Part shown: piece after piece, positions 23,067 through 32,931 of the stretch
Layout: every line of letters starts with the position of its first letter
Numbering within the stretch: position 1 is the stretch's first letter
Assembly: GCA_910587665.1 (NCBI GenBank)
Contig: CAJUMZ010000013.1
Coordinates: 10,439 to 74,438 of the forward strand
Direction: 5' to 3'
DNA length: 64,000 nucleotides
Origin: an uncultured Muribaculum sp.
GTDB taxonomy: Bacteria > Bacteroidota > Bacteroidia > Bacteroidales > Muribaculaceae
Program-made: the position numbers and the translations under genes
The notes under the pieces: generated by a model
Told to the model about the DNA's origin: nothing
The model's input: the letters and a program-made list of their open reading frames with translations, nothing else
Database searches by the model: none

Positions 23067-25379
23067 ATGGAAGACTATATAAGCAAATTAAATAAGCAAC
23101 AGCAGGATGCCGTGCTGTATACCGAAGGTCCGCAACTTGTGATAGCGGGAGCGGGTTCGGGAAAGACACGTGTACTCACATATAAGATCGTACATCTGCT
23201 CACGCAAGGTTACGAGCCTTGGCGCATACTCGCCCTTACCTTCACCAACAAAGCGGCACGGGAGATGCGCGAGCGTATCAAGGCAGTAGTAGGTGAGGCT
23301 ACGGCGGCAAAGCTGTGGATGGGAACGTTTCACTCCATTTTTGCCAGGATACTCCGCAGCAATGCAGAGCTTATCGGATTTAAAAGTAATTTCACCATTT
23401 ATGACGCATCCGACTCCAAGTCGCTTATAAAGACCATTATAAAAGATCTCAAGCTCGATGACAAGATATACAAGCCCGGGGTGGTCGCCTCTTCGATATC
23501 GTCAGCTAAAAACGCGCTGATTTCGCCAGAACGCTATGCTATTGCCGCCGATATAATGGAAGCCGACCGCAGGGCCAAACGCCCGCTGCTGCACGAAATA
23601 TACCGCATATACCGCGACCGGTGCTTTGTGGCGGGAGCGATGGATTTCGACGATCTTCTCTATTATACAAATGTGCTTCTACGCGACCATCCGCAGGTGT
23701 TGCATCACTATAACGAGTTTTTCCGCTACGTGCTTGTCGACGAGTATCAGGATACCAACTTCGCCCAGCATCTCATCGTGTCAAAACTCTGTGAGACGAG
23801 TAAAAACCTATGTGTAGTAGGCGATGACGCGCAAAGCATATACTCATTCCGAGGCGCCAACATACGCAATATCCTAAACATGAAAAAGGCGTATCCCGAC
23901 CTGCGGATATTCAAGCTTGAACAAAACTACCGCTCGACACAGAATATTATAAACGCCGCCAACTCTCTGATTGCAAAAAACAAAGAGCAGATACCCAAGA
24001 ATGTATTCTCACGCAATGATGTGGGGTCGCGGATTGAAGTGGTGCAGAGCTACAGCGACTACGAGGAAGCATACCTTATATCCAACCGCATATCGCAGCT
24101 GAAGATGCGTCAACAGGACAGTTATGAGGAATATGCAGTGCTTTACCGCACCAATGCCCAGTCGCGAATACTTGAAGAGTCACTCCGCAAGCGCAACATA
24201 CCATACCGAATCTATGGCGGGTTGTCATTTTACCAGCGCAAGGAGGTTAAAGACGCGATAGCATACTTCCGCCTGTCGGTGAACCCCGATGATGACGAGG
24301 CTCTGAAAAGGGTCATCAATTTCCCGGCTCGCGGAATCGGAGAGACAACCCTTAACAAGGTGCTCAGCTGCGCGATCGACAATAATGTAAGCGCGTGGCA
24401 AGTGATAAGTAACCCGGAAGTGTATAACCCCGGGATCAATGCCGGCACGGCAAAAAAACTTCTTGCCTTCCGCCAACTGATACAGGAATTTATCGACAAG
24501 AACGCCTCGGGTGAAGATGCCGAAAGCGTAGCCCGCTATATTATCACGCGAACACAGCTGCTGAGCATGCTGCTTACCGACCGCACCCCTGAAAGCATCT
24601 CAAAACAGGAGAACCTGCAGGAGCTACTCAATGGAGTAAAAGAGTTTGTGGCAAACAAGATCGAGGAAGGTGTCGAAGGGACATCGCTCACCGATTTTCT
24701 CGGAGAGGTGTCACTTGCCACCGACCAGGACACCACTGACTCTGTGGAAGCGGCTATAACACTTATGACCGTACATGCGGCAAAAGGGCTTGAATTCAAC
24801 AATGTGTTTATTGTCGGAGTGGAAGAGGAACTCTTCCCTTCTGCAATGAGCAGCGACTCACCCGCCGAGATTGAGGAGGAGCGTAGGTTGCTATATGTCG
24901 CCATCACCAGGGCAAAGATCAATTGCACCATCAGCTATGCGTCATCGCGATTCCGCAACGGGCAGACAAAGACATGCCAGCCTTCACGATTTCTGAAAGA
25001 CATAGACCGGAACTACCTGCACCTGGCGACAGGCAATGACTTTGTGCATCCCGACACATTCATAAACCCGATCGACAATTACCGCGCATCAATTACACCA
25101 CCCAAGCGACATACATTCAGCCATCCGCTTGTCGACATCCCATCTGACAAACCACGGCAGACGACATCTTCGGTTCCGGCGGCGACAACAACGGGCGAAG
25201 GCATGCACTCGGTATCGGAACTCAGCGAGGGTATGCGCATCGAACACAGCCGTTTCGGCAAAGGCACGATCACTGTTATAGATACGGATACAACAGATGC
25301 CCGCATAGAAGTGAAGTTTGATACTGTAGGGAGCAAGAAACTGCTCCTGAAATTTGCACGTTTTAAAATATTAGGATAA
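23067..25379 (+). CDS. UvrD/PcrA-type ATP-dependent DNA helicase
   Basis: This 770-residue superfamily 1A helicase unwinds DNA 3' to 5' in repair and replication-conflict resolution. Motifs in order: Q motif LNKQQQDAV, Walker A AGAGSGKTRV, Ia TFTNKAAREM, II VLVDEYQDTN, III VVGDDAQSIYSFRGA, IV EQNYRSTQ, V MTVHAAKGLEF and VI RRLLYVAITRAK. The C-terminal region (GMRIEHSRFGKGTI) is the tudor-like tail seen in PcrA/UvrD. The spacer to nspC is nil: its TAA is followed immediately by ATG. Whether to call it PcrA or UvrD cannot be settled by eye. Confidence 0.95.
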   Translation: MEDYISKLNKQQQDAVLYTEGPQLVIAGAGSGKTRVLTYKIVHLLTQGYEPWRILALTFTNKAAREMRERIKAVVGEATAAKLWMGTFHSIFARILRSNAELIGFKSNFTIYDASDSKSLIKTIIKDLKLDDKIYKPGVVASSISSAKNALISPERYAIAADIMEADRRAKRPLLHEIYRIYRDRCFVAGAMDFDDLLYYTNVLLRDHPQVLHHYNEFFRYVLVDEYQDTNFAQHLIVSKLCETSKNLCVVGDDAQSIYSFRGANIRNILNMKKAYPDLRIFKLEQNYRSTQNIINAANSLIAKNKEQIPKNVFSRNDVGSRIEVVQSYSDYEEAYLISNRISQLKMRQQDSYEEYAVLYRTNAQSRILEESLRKRNIPYRIYGGLSFYQRKEVKDAIAYFRLSVNPDDDEALKRVINFPARGIGETTLNKVLSCAIDNNVSAWQVISNPEVYNPGINAGTAKKLLAFRQLIQEFIDKNASGEDAESVARYIITRTQLLSMLLTDRTPESISKQENLQELLNGVKEFVANKIEEGVEGTSLTDFLGEVSLATDQDTTDSVEAAITLMTVHAAKGLEFNNVFIVGVEEELFPSAMSSDSPAEIEEERRLLYVAITRAKINCTISYASSRFRNGQTKTCQPSRFLKDIDRNYLHLATGNDFVHPDTFINPIDNYRASITPPKRHTFSHPLVDIPSDKPRQTTSSVPAATTTGEGMHSVSELSEGMRIEHSRFGKGTITVIDTDTTDARIEVKFDTVGSKKLLLKFARFKILG

Positions 25380-26531
25380 ATGAAAGCCAACGACATCCCC
25401 ACCCCTTTCTATATAGTATATGAAGATAAACTCCGCCGTAACCTTGAGCTTATAAGCCGGGTGAAACGGGAAGCCGGAGTAAACATCATAATGGCGTTCA
25501 AGGCTAACGCCTTGTGGAAGACATTTCCCATAATACGCGAGTATGTCACAGATTCCACGGCAAGCTCTCTCAACGAGATGCGACTTGGCAACGAAGAACT
25601 CGGAGGAGAGGTACACAGCTATTGTCCGGCTTATACACCGCTCACGATCAAGGAATTTATCGCCGGAAGCAGCCATATTACATTTAATTCAACAAGCCAG
25701 TGGGAACGCTTCAAGAACGAGATCGAGGCATGGAACAGCGTTGAAGGCAACCACCATGTATCACCCGGATTACGTGTAAATCCCCAATGTTCGGTTATAG
25801 AAACCGATATATACAATCCGGCACTTCCCGGATCACGCTTTGGCGTCACGGCCGACATGCGCGGAGACAAGCTACCCGACGGCATCGAGGGATTACATTT
25901 TCATTCACTCTGCGAGTCGGATTCATATGCCCTTGAAAAAGTGCTGAATGCCTTTGATAGTCAGTTTGGCAAATACCTGAATCAGGTAAAATGGGTCAAT
26001 ATGGGAGGAGGACACCTCATGACGCGAGAAGGCTATGACGTGGAACACCTTATCAGACTCCTGAAAGATTTTAAATCGCGCTATCCGTGGCTGAAGGTGA
26101 TAATGGAGCCGGGGAGCGCGTTCACATGGCAGACAGGCGACCTTATTACCTCGGTAGTCGACGTGGTTGAGAACCAAGAAGTAAAGACAGCGATTATTGA
26201 CGCGTCATTTGCCTGTCATATGCCCGATTGTCTGGATATGCCCTATCAGCCGGCAGTCGCAGAGAGCTGTGAGCCGGATGCCGATACAATCGCCTATCGT
26301 CTCGGAGGCAATTCATGCCTGAGCGGTGACTTTGTCGGCGACTGGCATTTCAAGAAACCGCTCATGACAGGCGACCGCCTCACACTTAAGGATATGAACC
26401 ATTACACGACAGTGAAGACCACGATGTTCAACGGCATACAACATCCGTCTATCGTACTCTGCGACAAAGACGGAGAGTGCCGCTACCTGCGCCGATTCGA
26501 TTATAACGATTACAAAACAAGAATGAGCTGA
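25380..26531 (+). CDS. nspC: Carboxynorspermidine decarboxylase
   Basis: This 383-residue PLP enzyme of the alanine racemase-fold group removes CO2 from carboxynorspermidine or carboxyspermidine. The PLP lysine is in MAFKANALW (K41). GLHFHSLCES, NMGGGHLMTREGY (PLP phosphate) and IMEPGSAF follow, and HMPDCLDMPYQP carries the active-site Cys-Asp region. In Bacteroidales this pathway makes spermidine by way of carboxyspermidine dehydrogenase, whose gene is not in the window. SpeA at 57,673-59,571 would supply agmatine upstream in the same pathway. Confidence 0.95.
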   Translation: MKANDIPTPFYIVYEDKLRRNLELISRVKREAGVNIIMAFKANALWKTFPIIREYVTDSTASSLNEMRLGNEELGGEVHSYCPAYTPLTIKEFIAGSSHITFNSTSQWERFKNEIEAWNSVEGNHHVSPGLRVNPQCSVIETDIYNPALPGSRFGVTADMRGDKLPDGIEGLHFHSLCESDSYALEKVLNAFDSQFGKYLNQVKWVNMGGGHLMTREGYDVEHLIRLLKDFKSRYPWLKVIMEPGSAFTWQTGDLITSVVDVVENQEVKTAIIDASFACHMPDCLDMPYQPAVAESCEPDADTIAYRLGGNSCLSGDFVGDWHFKKPLMTGDRLTLKDMNHYTTVKTTMFNGIQHPSIVLCDKDGECRYLRRFDYNDYKTRMS

Positions 26532-27526
26532 TGAAATATTCCGTAATAATTCCGGTCTACAATCGCCTTGATGAGGTGGAAGACCTTCTCGCCAGTCTAT
26601 CACGACAGACTTTCACGGATTTCGAAGTAGTAATCGTGGAAGACGGGTCGACCTTGCCATGTAAGGATGCGGTTGACCGATATGCCGGGAAAATAGCGAT
26701 AAAATATTTTCATAAGCCGAATGAAGGGCGATCTATAGCACGAAACTACGGAATGGAACGTGCTGAAGGTGACTACTTTATATTTTTTGACTCCGACTGT
26801 GTAATTCCCGAGCAATATTTCGAGGAACTCGACAAGTCGCTTGCCGCCAATCCGGTAGACTGCTTTGGCGGTCCTGACGCCGCTCATGAATCATTCAGTG
26901 ACACCCAAAAGGCGATCAACTACTCAATGACATCATTCCTGACCACCGGCGGCATACGCGGCGGCAAGGTCAGCCTTGAAAAGTTTACACCGCGCACATT
27001 CAACATGGGATTCAGCCGCAAGGTCTATGAAAATGTTGGCGGTTTCCGCGAAATGTTTTCGGAAGACATTGACATGAGTACGCGCATTAAGAATGCAGGC
27101 TATTCCATAGCATTGATACGCGAGGCGTATGTATATCACAAACGGCGTGTGGATTTCAAGAAATTTTTCCGTCAGGTACATGTGTTCGGCATGTCACGCA
27201 TCACTCTTAAACTGCTTTATCCCGGTTCCATGAAACTCGTACACTGGCTTCCTGCGGTAGCGGTAGTCGGTGCAATCCTGCTTGTCATACTCGCAATAAC
27301 GGTAAGCCCTTGGTTTTTGCTTCCGCTTGCACTTTACCTGATTGCCGTATGGGTGACCGCGCTGCTGTCCACCCGGAGCGTCAAGATAGCCACGCTCGCC
27401 ATACCGGCGGCAATAATCCAGCTTGGAGGCTACGGCACCGGCTTCATCAAAGCATACGTAAGTAAAATCATACTGCGGCGCGGTCGTGACATCAACGAGG
27501 AAATACTGATTCGAAAAGGCAAATAA
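26531..27526 (+). CDS. Family 2 glycosyltransferase with C-terminal membrane helices
   Basis: This 331-residue protein starts with the GT2 fold: YSVIIPVYNRLDEVEDLLAS, VVIVEDGST, and the metal-binding FFDSDCV (DxD type). EDIDMSTRIKNAGY is the catalytic-base region. Two or three hydrophobic segments after residue 230 anchor it in the inner membrane. It probably adds sugar to a lipid-linked or surface glycan; the sugar cannot be told. It overlaps nspC by one base and ends a unit with the helicase, an unusual mix of functions. Confidence 0.9.
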   Translation: MKYSVIIPVYNRLDEVEDLLASLSRQTFTDFEVVIVEDGSTLPCKDAVDRYAGKIAIKYFHKPNEGRSIARNYGMERAEGDYFIFFDSDCVIPEQYFEELDKSLAANPVDCFGGPDAAHESFSDTQKAINYSMTSFLTTGGIRGGKVSLEKFTPRTFNMGFSRKVYENVGGFREMFSEDIDMSTRIKNAGYSIALIREAYVYHKRRVDFKKFFRQVHVFGMSRITLKLLYPGSMKLVHWLPAVAVVGAILLVILAITVSPWFLLPLALYLIAVWVTALLSTRSVKIATLAIPAAIIQLGGYGTGFIKAYVSKIILRRGRDINEEILIRKGK

Positions 27527-27575
27527 CTCGCATACCTGACAAACGATTGATTGATTTCAGTTGTATTATTGAAGA

Positions 27576-27597
27576 TATTTCGTAACTTTACGAAATA
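27576..27597. promoter_or_regulatory. Perfect 10-bp inverted repeat over the radC promoter
   Basis: TATTTCGTAA and TTACGAAATA flank a two-base centre (CT). The repeat contains a -7-like TAACTTTA (27583-27590) and ends 20 bases before the radC start. The size and position fit an operator. No other copy of this palindrome was noticed in the window, so the binding protein is unknown. Confidence 0.45.
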
Positions 27598-27616
27598 ACC
27601 AATTATTATCCCGTAT

Positions 27617-28315
27617 ATGCGTGACTATATTCTTATTGAAGACCTTGCCGCCGATGACCGCCCGCGTGAAAAAGCGTTACGCAACGGTATCGGTTCGCTG
27701 AGCAATGCCGAACTTATAGCTATAATTTTCGGCAACGGCATGAAAGGGAAATCGGTATTGACTATGAGTCAGGAGCTGATCGCACGCAACAACGGCAGGC
27801 TTTCCGATATTGCCCGCAAAAGCATCAGGGAGATTGTCAAAGAAAACCAAGGGATAGGTCCGGCAAAGGCGATATCACTTGCCGCCGCAATCGAACTGGG
27901 AATACGTTGCCAGGCGGAGCAACCGGCGGAACGCACACGCATAACCGGAAGCACAAGTGTCTATGAACTTATGCGCCCGAAGCTTCAACTACTCAATCAT
28001 GAGGAATTCTGGATTATCTTGCTTACACGCTCCAATCTTGTAATAGACACATTAAGATTGAGCCAGGGAGGAAGTGCCGGTACGGTAGTAGACAACAAAC
28101 TCCTGTTCAAGCGAGTGCTTGAACAAGGAGATATAGTGTCAGGCATAATTCTTGTCCACAACCATCCGTCGGGAAATCTGCGCCCAAGCATGGAAGATGA
28201 CTCGCTTACAAACCGCATAAAAAAAGGTGGCGAGCTACTCGACATCAGGGTGCTTGACCACGTCATAATCACACCGACATCATATTATTCATATAATGAC
28301 GAGTCCCGGCTGTAA
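27617..28315 (+). CDS. radC: RadC family JAB-domain protein
   Basis: This 232-residue protein has an N-terminal helix-hairpin-helix region (DRPREKALRNGIGSLSNAEL, GIGPAKAISLAAAIELG) and a C-terminal JAMM/JAB metal site with VHNHPSGNLRPSMED (HxHPSG...D). Family length is about 225, so it is complete. RadC-like proteins were named for a DNA repair mutant, but their molecular role is still debated. It converges on lpdA with only six bases between stops. Confidence 0.93.
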   Translation: MRDYILIEDLAADDRPREKALRNGIGSLSNAELIAIIFGNGMKGKSVLTMSQELIARNNGRLSDIARKSIREIVKENQGIGPAKAISLAAAIELGIRCQAEQPAERTRITGSTSVYELMRPKLQLLNHEEFWIILLTRSNLVIDTLRLSQGGSAGTVVDNKLLFKRVLEQGDIVSGIILVHNHPSGNLRPSMEDDSLTNRIKKGGELLDIRVLDHVIITPTSYYSYNDESRL

Positions 28316-28321
28316 ACGATC

Positions 28322-29641
28322 TTATGATAAACCAATAGATTGGCAAGCTGAGCTTAGTATCTCGGCAAGAGACGGATGGGCGTGAATCGTGTTGGCAACG
28401 ACATCCACCGTTAACCCTGACGACATGGCAAGTGCAACCTCCTGCACAAGATCGGCGGCATGTGGACCGCACACATGGCAACCGAGTATCAACCGTGAAT
28501 CGCGCGCTACAATAAGCTTGAGCAATCCATCAGTCTCTCCCATGGCCTGTGCCTTACCATTGGCACGGAAAAGCGACTTTGCCACAATGTAATCCAATGA
28601 CTCTTCCTTACACCGCTCTTCGGTAAGTCCGGCCATGGCACATTCAGGCGAAGTAAACGCCACCGCCGGCACTACTGAAAGATTGACAGGATCGCCCATC
28701 AATACAGCTGCCTGTGCCGACGCCACGTGAGCAAGCATCATGCGCGCATTCACATCACCGATGGCATATATGCCGGAAACCGACGTGGCAAATTTATCAT
28801 CCACCACAATAGCGCCGCGATTTACGGCAATACCTATTTTCTCGGCTCCTTCCGGAATCACGGGGCGACGCCCGACAGCAATCAATACCTCATCTGCCTC
28901 AATCTCCGCAGGCTTACCTTTTGAAGTAAACGCTACGCGCTTTCCGGGAGATATAGCAGTCACTTCAGCCCCGGTGAGGATCTTAACACCGGAGCGTGAC
29001 AACGATGTCCTCAGACGTTTTGCTACGTCACGGTCAAAATTAGGCAAAATCTCCTTGAAGTATTCGATTACAGTCACGTCGACTCCGAAAGCGGCAAGGA
29101 TACAGGCAAACTCCATGCCGATCACCCCGCCTCCTATTATTGCTATAGAGTCAGGCAATTCCGTGGCAGATAACAATGTATCACTATCTATCGCCAGTGA
29201 TGCGCCGGGTATCGGAAGCGATGCGGGCGTTGAGCCTGTAGCTATAACAATCTTTGGTGCAGAATAAAACTCTCCGTTAACTTCCACTTTGTCGACACCG
29301 ACAAAACGAGCTTCACCAGTTACAATCTCAGCCTTGGAAAGCATCAATGCCACATTGTCACGCAAAGTATCCACAATTTTATCTTTCCGGGCCAAAGCCT
29401 TGCCGTAGTCAAGCGAAAAAGTATCAACGGTTATGCCAAACTCTGAAGCATCCGCGACATTGCGGATCACCTCAGCCGAACGGCACAACGCCTTCGTAGG
29501 GATACACCCCCGGTTAAGGCATGTCCCTCCAAGCCGATCACGCTCAATAATAGTCACCGATTGCCCGCAACGCAGAGCCCCGGCGGCGACTTCCATGCCG
29601 CCGGGACCACTGCCAATCACTATAATGTCACTATACTTCAT
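28322..29641 (-). CDS. lpdA: Dihydrolipoyl dehydrogenase (E3)
   Basis: This 439-residue flavoprotein reoxidises the dihydrolipoyl arm of GcvH with NAD+. Marks: FAD-binding IGSGPGGMEVA, redox-active disulfide GGTCLNRGCIPTK, NAD-binding IIGGGVIGMEFA, second FAD motif YAIGDVNARMML and the C-terminal base His in NTIHAHPSLAE. I use ATG 29641, overlapping the gcvPB stop by 11 bases, rather than a TTG at 29647. Placement as the last gene of the glycine cleavage operon shows its main partner. Confidence 0.95.
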   Translation of the reverse strand: MKYSDIIVIGSGPGGMEVAAGALRCGQSVTIIERDRLGGTCLNRGCIPTKALCRSAEVIRNVADASEFGITVDTFSLDYGKALARKDKIVDTLRDNVALMLSKAEIVTGEARFVGVDKVEVNGEFYSAPKIVIATGSTPASLPIPGASLAIDSDTLLSATELPDSIAIIGGGVIGMEFACILAAFGVDVTVIEYFKEILPNFDRDVAKRLRTSLSRSGVKILTGAEVTAISPGKRVAFTSKGKPAEIEADEVLIAVGRRPVIPEGAEKIGIAVNRGAIVVDDKFATSVSGIYAIGDVNARMMLAHVASAQAAVLMGDPVNLSVVPAVAFTSPECAMAGLTEERCKEESLDYIVAKSLFRANGKAQAMGETDGLLKLIVARDSRLILGCHVCGPHAADLVQEVALAMSSGLTVDVVANTIHAHPSLAEILSSACQSIGLS

Positions 29642-31103
29642 CGGCAATCAATTCTTGATATGTCACAACAGGATGCAAAGCCGCAGCAGTGTCATCCGGA
29701 TGACCTATCGGTGTATTGTGAGGCGCACTCTTCACCATGTCGGGTGACTCAGCGGCTTCACGGGCTATGTCGTGCATGACACGGATAAATTCGTCCAAAG
29801 TTTCCTTGCTTTCCGTCTCGGTAGGCTCAATCATCAGCGATTCATGAAACAGCAGCGGGAAATAGATCGTCGGGGCGTGGAATCCATAATCAAGCAGTCG
29901 TTTCGCCACATTAAGCGTAGTCACGCCCGTAGACTTATCGATCAAGCCGTCAAACACAAACTCATGCTTGCATACACCATCGACCGGCAGAAGATAGGAA
30001 TCACGAAGCTTTTCCTTTACATAATTGGCATTAAGCGTGGCAAGCGGGCCCACCATTTTCAAGCCGTCGCGACCGAGAGACAGTATATAACTCAACGCGC
30101 GCATGGCAACCGCAAAATTACCGAGAGTACCGGTGACCTGACCAAGCGAATTGTCGGAATACAGGATGTCAAATGTGCCGTCATCCTTTTTGATCACGCG
30201 CGGATTGGGCAACAAGTGTTCGAGACCCTTGCGCACTCCCACCGGACCGGCACCGGGACCGCCGCCCCCATGAGGTGTGGAAAAAGTCTTGTGCAGGTTG
30301 ATGTGCATCACGTCAAATCCCATGTCGCCCGGTCGGGCCACACCCACAAGCGGATTAAGATTTGCCCCGTCATAATATAGCAATGCCCCCGCATCATGCA
30401 CGAGAGATGCTATTTCGGGGATGTTACGTTCGAAAATGCCGAGTGTGTTGGGGTTGGTCATCATTACAGCGGCAACAGTATCATCAAGGAGCGGGCGCAA
30501 GTCATCGACATCAACAGTGCCGTCAGGGCGACTTTTAACCTCAACCACTTTCAAGCCTGCGACAGCCGCACTTGCCGGATTTGTGCCGTGAGCCGAATCA
30601 GGCACTATAACCTTGACCCTGCGGTCATCTCCACGTTCGGCATGATAGGCACGGATCACCATCAGTCCGGTAAGTTCGCCATGAGCGCCCGCATAAGGGT
30701 TGAGAGTAAACTCGCTCATTCCACCGATCTCCGCAAGTGTCTGCTGAATGGTATAATATAGCTCCAATGCACCCTGCACGGTAGTGACAGGCTGATACGG
30801 GTGTAATGAAGCTATCATCGCATCACCGGCTATTTCCTCATTGATTTTCGGATTATATTTCATCGTACAAGATCCGAGCGGATAAAAGCCGGTGTCTACT
30901 CCAAAATTGTTGGTGCTCATATTATTATAGTGTCGCACCACCGACGGTTCATCAACCTCGGGCAGCTCCGGAGCGTGATCGCGAAGCAATCCAGCGGGCA
31001 AATCGCTTATCTCCCCGCTACAACCGTTGGAAGGTAACCGATAGCCACCACGACCCTTACGTGAAAGTTCAAATATCAGTTTTCCGTAATATTCTCTGTT
31101 CAT
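29631..31103 (-). CDS. gcvPB: Glycine dehydrogenase (decarboxylating) subunit 2
   Basis: P-protein half that binds PLP. It is 490 residues, the normal size of a split subunit 2. The PLP lysine lies in INLHKTFSTPHGGGGPGAGP, the family signature, and DTGFYPLGSCTMKYNPK and VTGTLGNFAVA are further marks. Together with GcvPA it decarboxylates glycine and passes aminomethyl to GcvH. ATG 31103 is preferred over TTG 31109. It follows gcvPA after 30 bases and overlaps lpdA. Confidence 0.96.
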   Translation of the reverse strand: MNREYYGKLIFELSRKGRGGYRLPSNGCSGEISDLPAGLLRDHAPELPEVDEPSVVRHYNNMSTNNFGVDTGFYPLGSCTMKYNPKINEEIAGDAMIASLHPYQPVTTVQGALELYYTIQQTLAEIGGMSEFTLNPYAGAHGELTGLMVIRAYHAERGDDRRVKVIVPDSAHGTNPASAAVAGLKVVEVKSRPDGTVDVDDLRPLLDDTVAAVMMTNPNTLGIFERNIPEIASLVHDAGALLYYDGANLNPLVGVARPGDMGFDVMHINLHKTFSTPHGGGGPGAGPVGVRKGLEHLLPNPRVIKKDDGTFDILYSDNSLGQVTGTLGNFAVAMRALSYILSLGRDGLKMVGPLATLNANYVKEKLRDSYLLPVDGVCKHEFVFDGLIDKSTGVTTLNVAKRLLDYGFHAPTIYFPLLFHESLMIEPTETESKETLDEFIRVMHDIAREAAESPDMVKSAPHNTPIGHPDDTAAALHPVVTYQELIADEV

Positions 31104-31133
31104 AGTCAATAATTTATATCGTGGATCGGTTAA

Positions 31134-32477
31134 TTAATCGGTTGACTTCTCTCCCATTGAAGAAACAATCTCCACATACCGGTCAATCTCCTTGCGCGAC
31201 TGCATTTCTGTCACAGCAATCATTATCTCATGCTCACCAAGCTTCACTCCGGGAAGTATCCCCTCCGAAATAGATGCCGCCATAATATCATCCACCTTGT
31301 CTACGGTGGTCATGACAAATTCATTAAGATAAGGTGAATCGGGATAAGTGAGCGACATCCTTCCGGTAGCGGAAAGAGCGTCGGCAAGATAATGCGCTCC
31401 AGCATATCCGATACGGTTTACCTCCTCAAGACCCATTGCACCGAGTAGCGAAAGATACACACTGACAAACAGGGACATCAGACCTTGGTTCGAGCAAATG
31501 TTGCTTGTTGCCTTTTCACGCCGTATATGCTGTTCGCGCGCCTGCAATGTCAGCACAAACACCCTTTGCCCCTTGTCATCGACGGTGGTCCCGACTATAC
31601 GCCCCGGCATCTTTCTCATCAAAGCCTTTGTGCAGCAAAGATAACCGAGATACGGACCTCCGAAATCAAGCGGCATGCCGAGCGACTGCGCATCGCCTGC
31701 AGCGATATCGGCATCCCACTCTCCCGGCGACTTTATCGCCCCGAGTGCCGAGGCATGACTGTTGATAACAAGAAGAGCCTTTGCGGCATGCACAGTGTCG
31801 GCAAGTCCGGAGTAGTCCTCAAGTATGCCAAAACGGTTGGGCGACGCCACAATTACCCCCGCAACATCTCCCTCGGCAAGCATCGACTCGAGATGCTCAC
31901 GCGAAGTCGCCCCGTCACATTCCTCTATAAGGTCAAGCCTCACTCCGTGGTAGCGCGCATAGGTTGCGGCCACAGCTTTCACCTGAGGAAGAACGGTATC
32001 GGAAATCAGCACACGGTTGCGCTTACGTGACGCTGCCACGGTCATGAGCATCGCCTCAGCCGTAGCGGTCGCGCCGTCATACATCGAGGCATTTGAAACG
32101 TCGAGACCTGTCAACGAGGCAATCATCGACTGATATTCAAATATGTACTGCAATGTGCCTTGCGAAATTTCAGGCTGATACGGAGTGTATGCGGTAAGGA
32201 ATTCCGACCGTGACAATATCGACTTTACCACAGCGGGTGTATAGTGGTCGTAATATCCCGCTCCGGCAAAACAGGTGAGACGACGGTTATTATCGCTGAG
32301 CGACTTGAAAAAGTCACGCACCTCTTTCTCGCTCATCTGTTCGGGGAGGTCATAGTCACGCTTCAGAAGCAATCCGTCAGGCACATCGGAATACAGCCCG
32401 TCAAGCGACTCCATGCCGCATGCGGCAAGCATCTCCGATATATCTTCCGAAGTATGAGGCAAATAACGGTGTAGCAT
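31134..32477 (-). CDS. gcvPA: Glycine dehydrogenase (decarboxylating) subunit 1
   Basis: The 447-residue partner half of P-protein lacks the PLP lysine. LPHTSEDISEMLAACGMES starts the family homology. FAGAGYYDHYTPAV, YTPYQPEISQGTLQYIFEYQ and NASMYDGATATAEA are typical, as is FGGPYLGYL. Split P-proteins occur in Firmicutes, archaea and many Bacteroidetes, in contrast to the single long GcvP of enterobacteria. It is 30 bases after gcvH. Confidence 0.96.
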   Translation of the reverse strand: MLHRYLPHTSEDISEMLAACGMESLDGLYSDVPDGLLLKRDYDLPEQMSEKEVRDFFKSLSDNNRRLTCFAGAGYYDHYTPAVVKSILSRSEFLTAYTPYQPEISQGTLQYIFEYQSMIASLTGLDVSNASMYDGATATAEAMLMTVAASRKRNRVLISDTVLPQVKAVAATYARYHGVRLDLIEECDGATSREHLESMLAEGDVAGVIVASPNRFGILEDYSGLADTVHAAKALLVINSHASALGAIKSPGEWDADIAAGDAQSLGMPLDFGGPYLGYLCCTKALMRKMPGRIVGTTVDDKGQRVFVLTLQAREQHIRREKATSNICSNQGLMSLFVSVYLSLLGAMGLEEVNRIGYAGAHYLADALSATGRMSLTYPDSPYLNEFVMTTVDKVDDIMAASISEGILPGVKLGEHEIMIAVTEMQSRKEIDRYVEIVSSMGEKSTD

Positions 32478-32507
32478 AATCCTTTTATTTTTAGTCAGAT
32501 AAAATGA

Positions 32508-32873
32508 TCAATGACACAGCTCCTGATAAGCAGCCTCGTCAAGAAGATCATCAAGCTCCGCAGGATCATCAATGCTTACCTTGATAATCCAGTTAGCCAT
32601 AGGATCCTTATTTATAAGTCCGGGTTCATCAACGAGGGCAAAATTAACCTCCTCAACCTTGCCGGTTACAGGCGATATGAGATCGCTCGCAGCCTTCACA
32701 CTCTCGATGGCTCCGAAATCCTCGCCCGCCGTTACATCGTCGTCAACCTCTGGCAGGTCAACGTAAACCACATTTCCAAGCTGTTTCTGGGCATATTCGG
32801 TAATACCGACAAAACCGGAAGTACCCTCTACTCTGATATATTCATGACTGGGTGAATAATAAATCTTGCTCAT
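32508..32873 (-). CDS. gcvH: Glycine cleavage system H protein
   Basis: This 121-residue lipoyl carrier moves the aminomethyl group between P, T and L proteins. The lipoylated lysine lies in the ESVKAASDL motif, with YSPSHEYIR at the start and GFVGITEYAQKQLGNVVYVDLPEVD before it. Length and motifs are standard. The lipoate ligase gene in the same operon is the likely enzyme that loads this lysine. Confidence 0.97.
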   Translation of the reverse strand: MSKIYYSPSHEYIRVEGTSGFVGITEYAQKQLGNVVYVDLPEVDDDVTAGEDFGAIESVKAASDLISPVTGKVEEVNFALVDEPGLINKDPMANWIIKVSIDDPAELDDLLDEAAYQELCH

Positions 32874-32931
32874 TTTATTGTAATTTTTAAAGTTAACGAT
32901 TAATTGAATTGCCTTGCATTTACTCAGCAGT

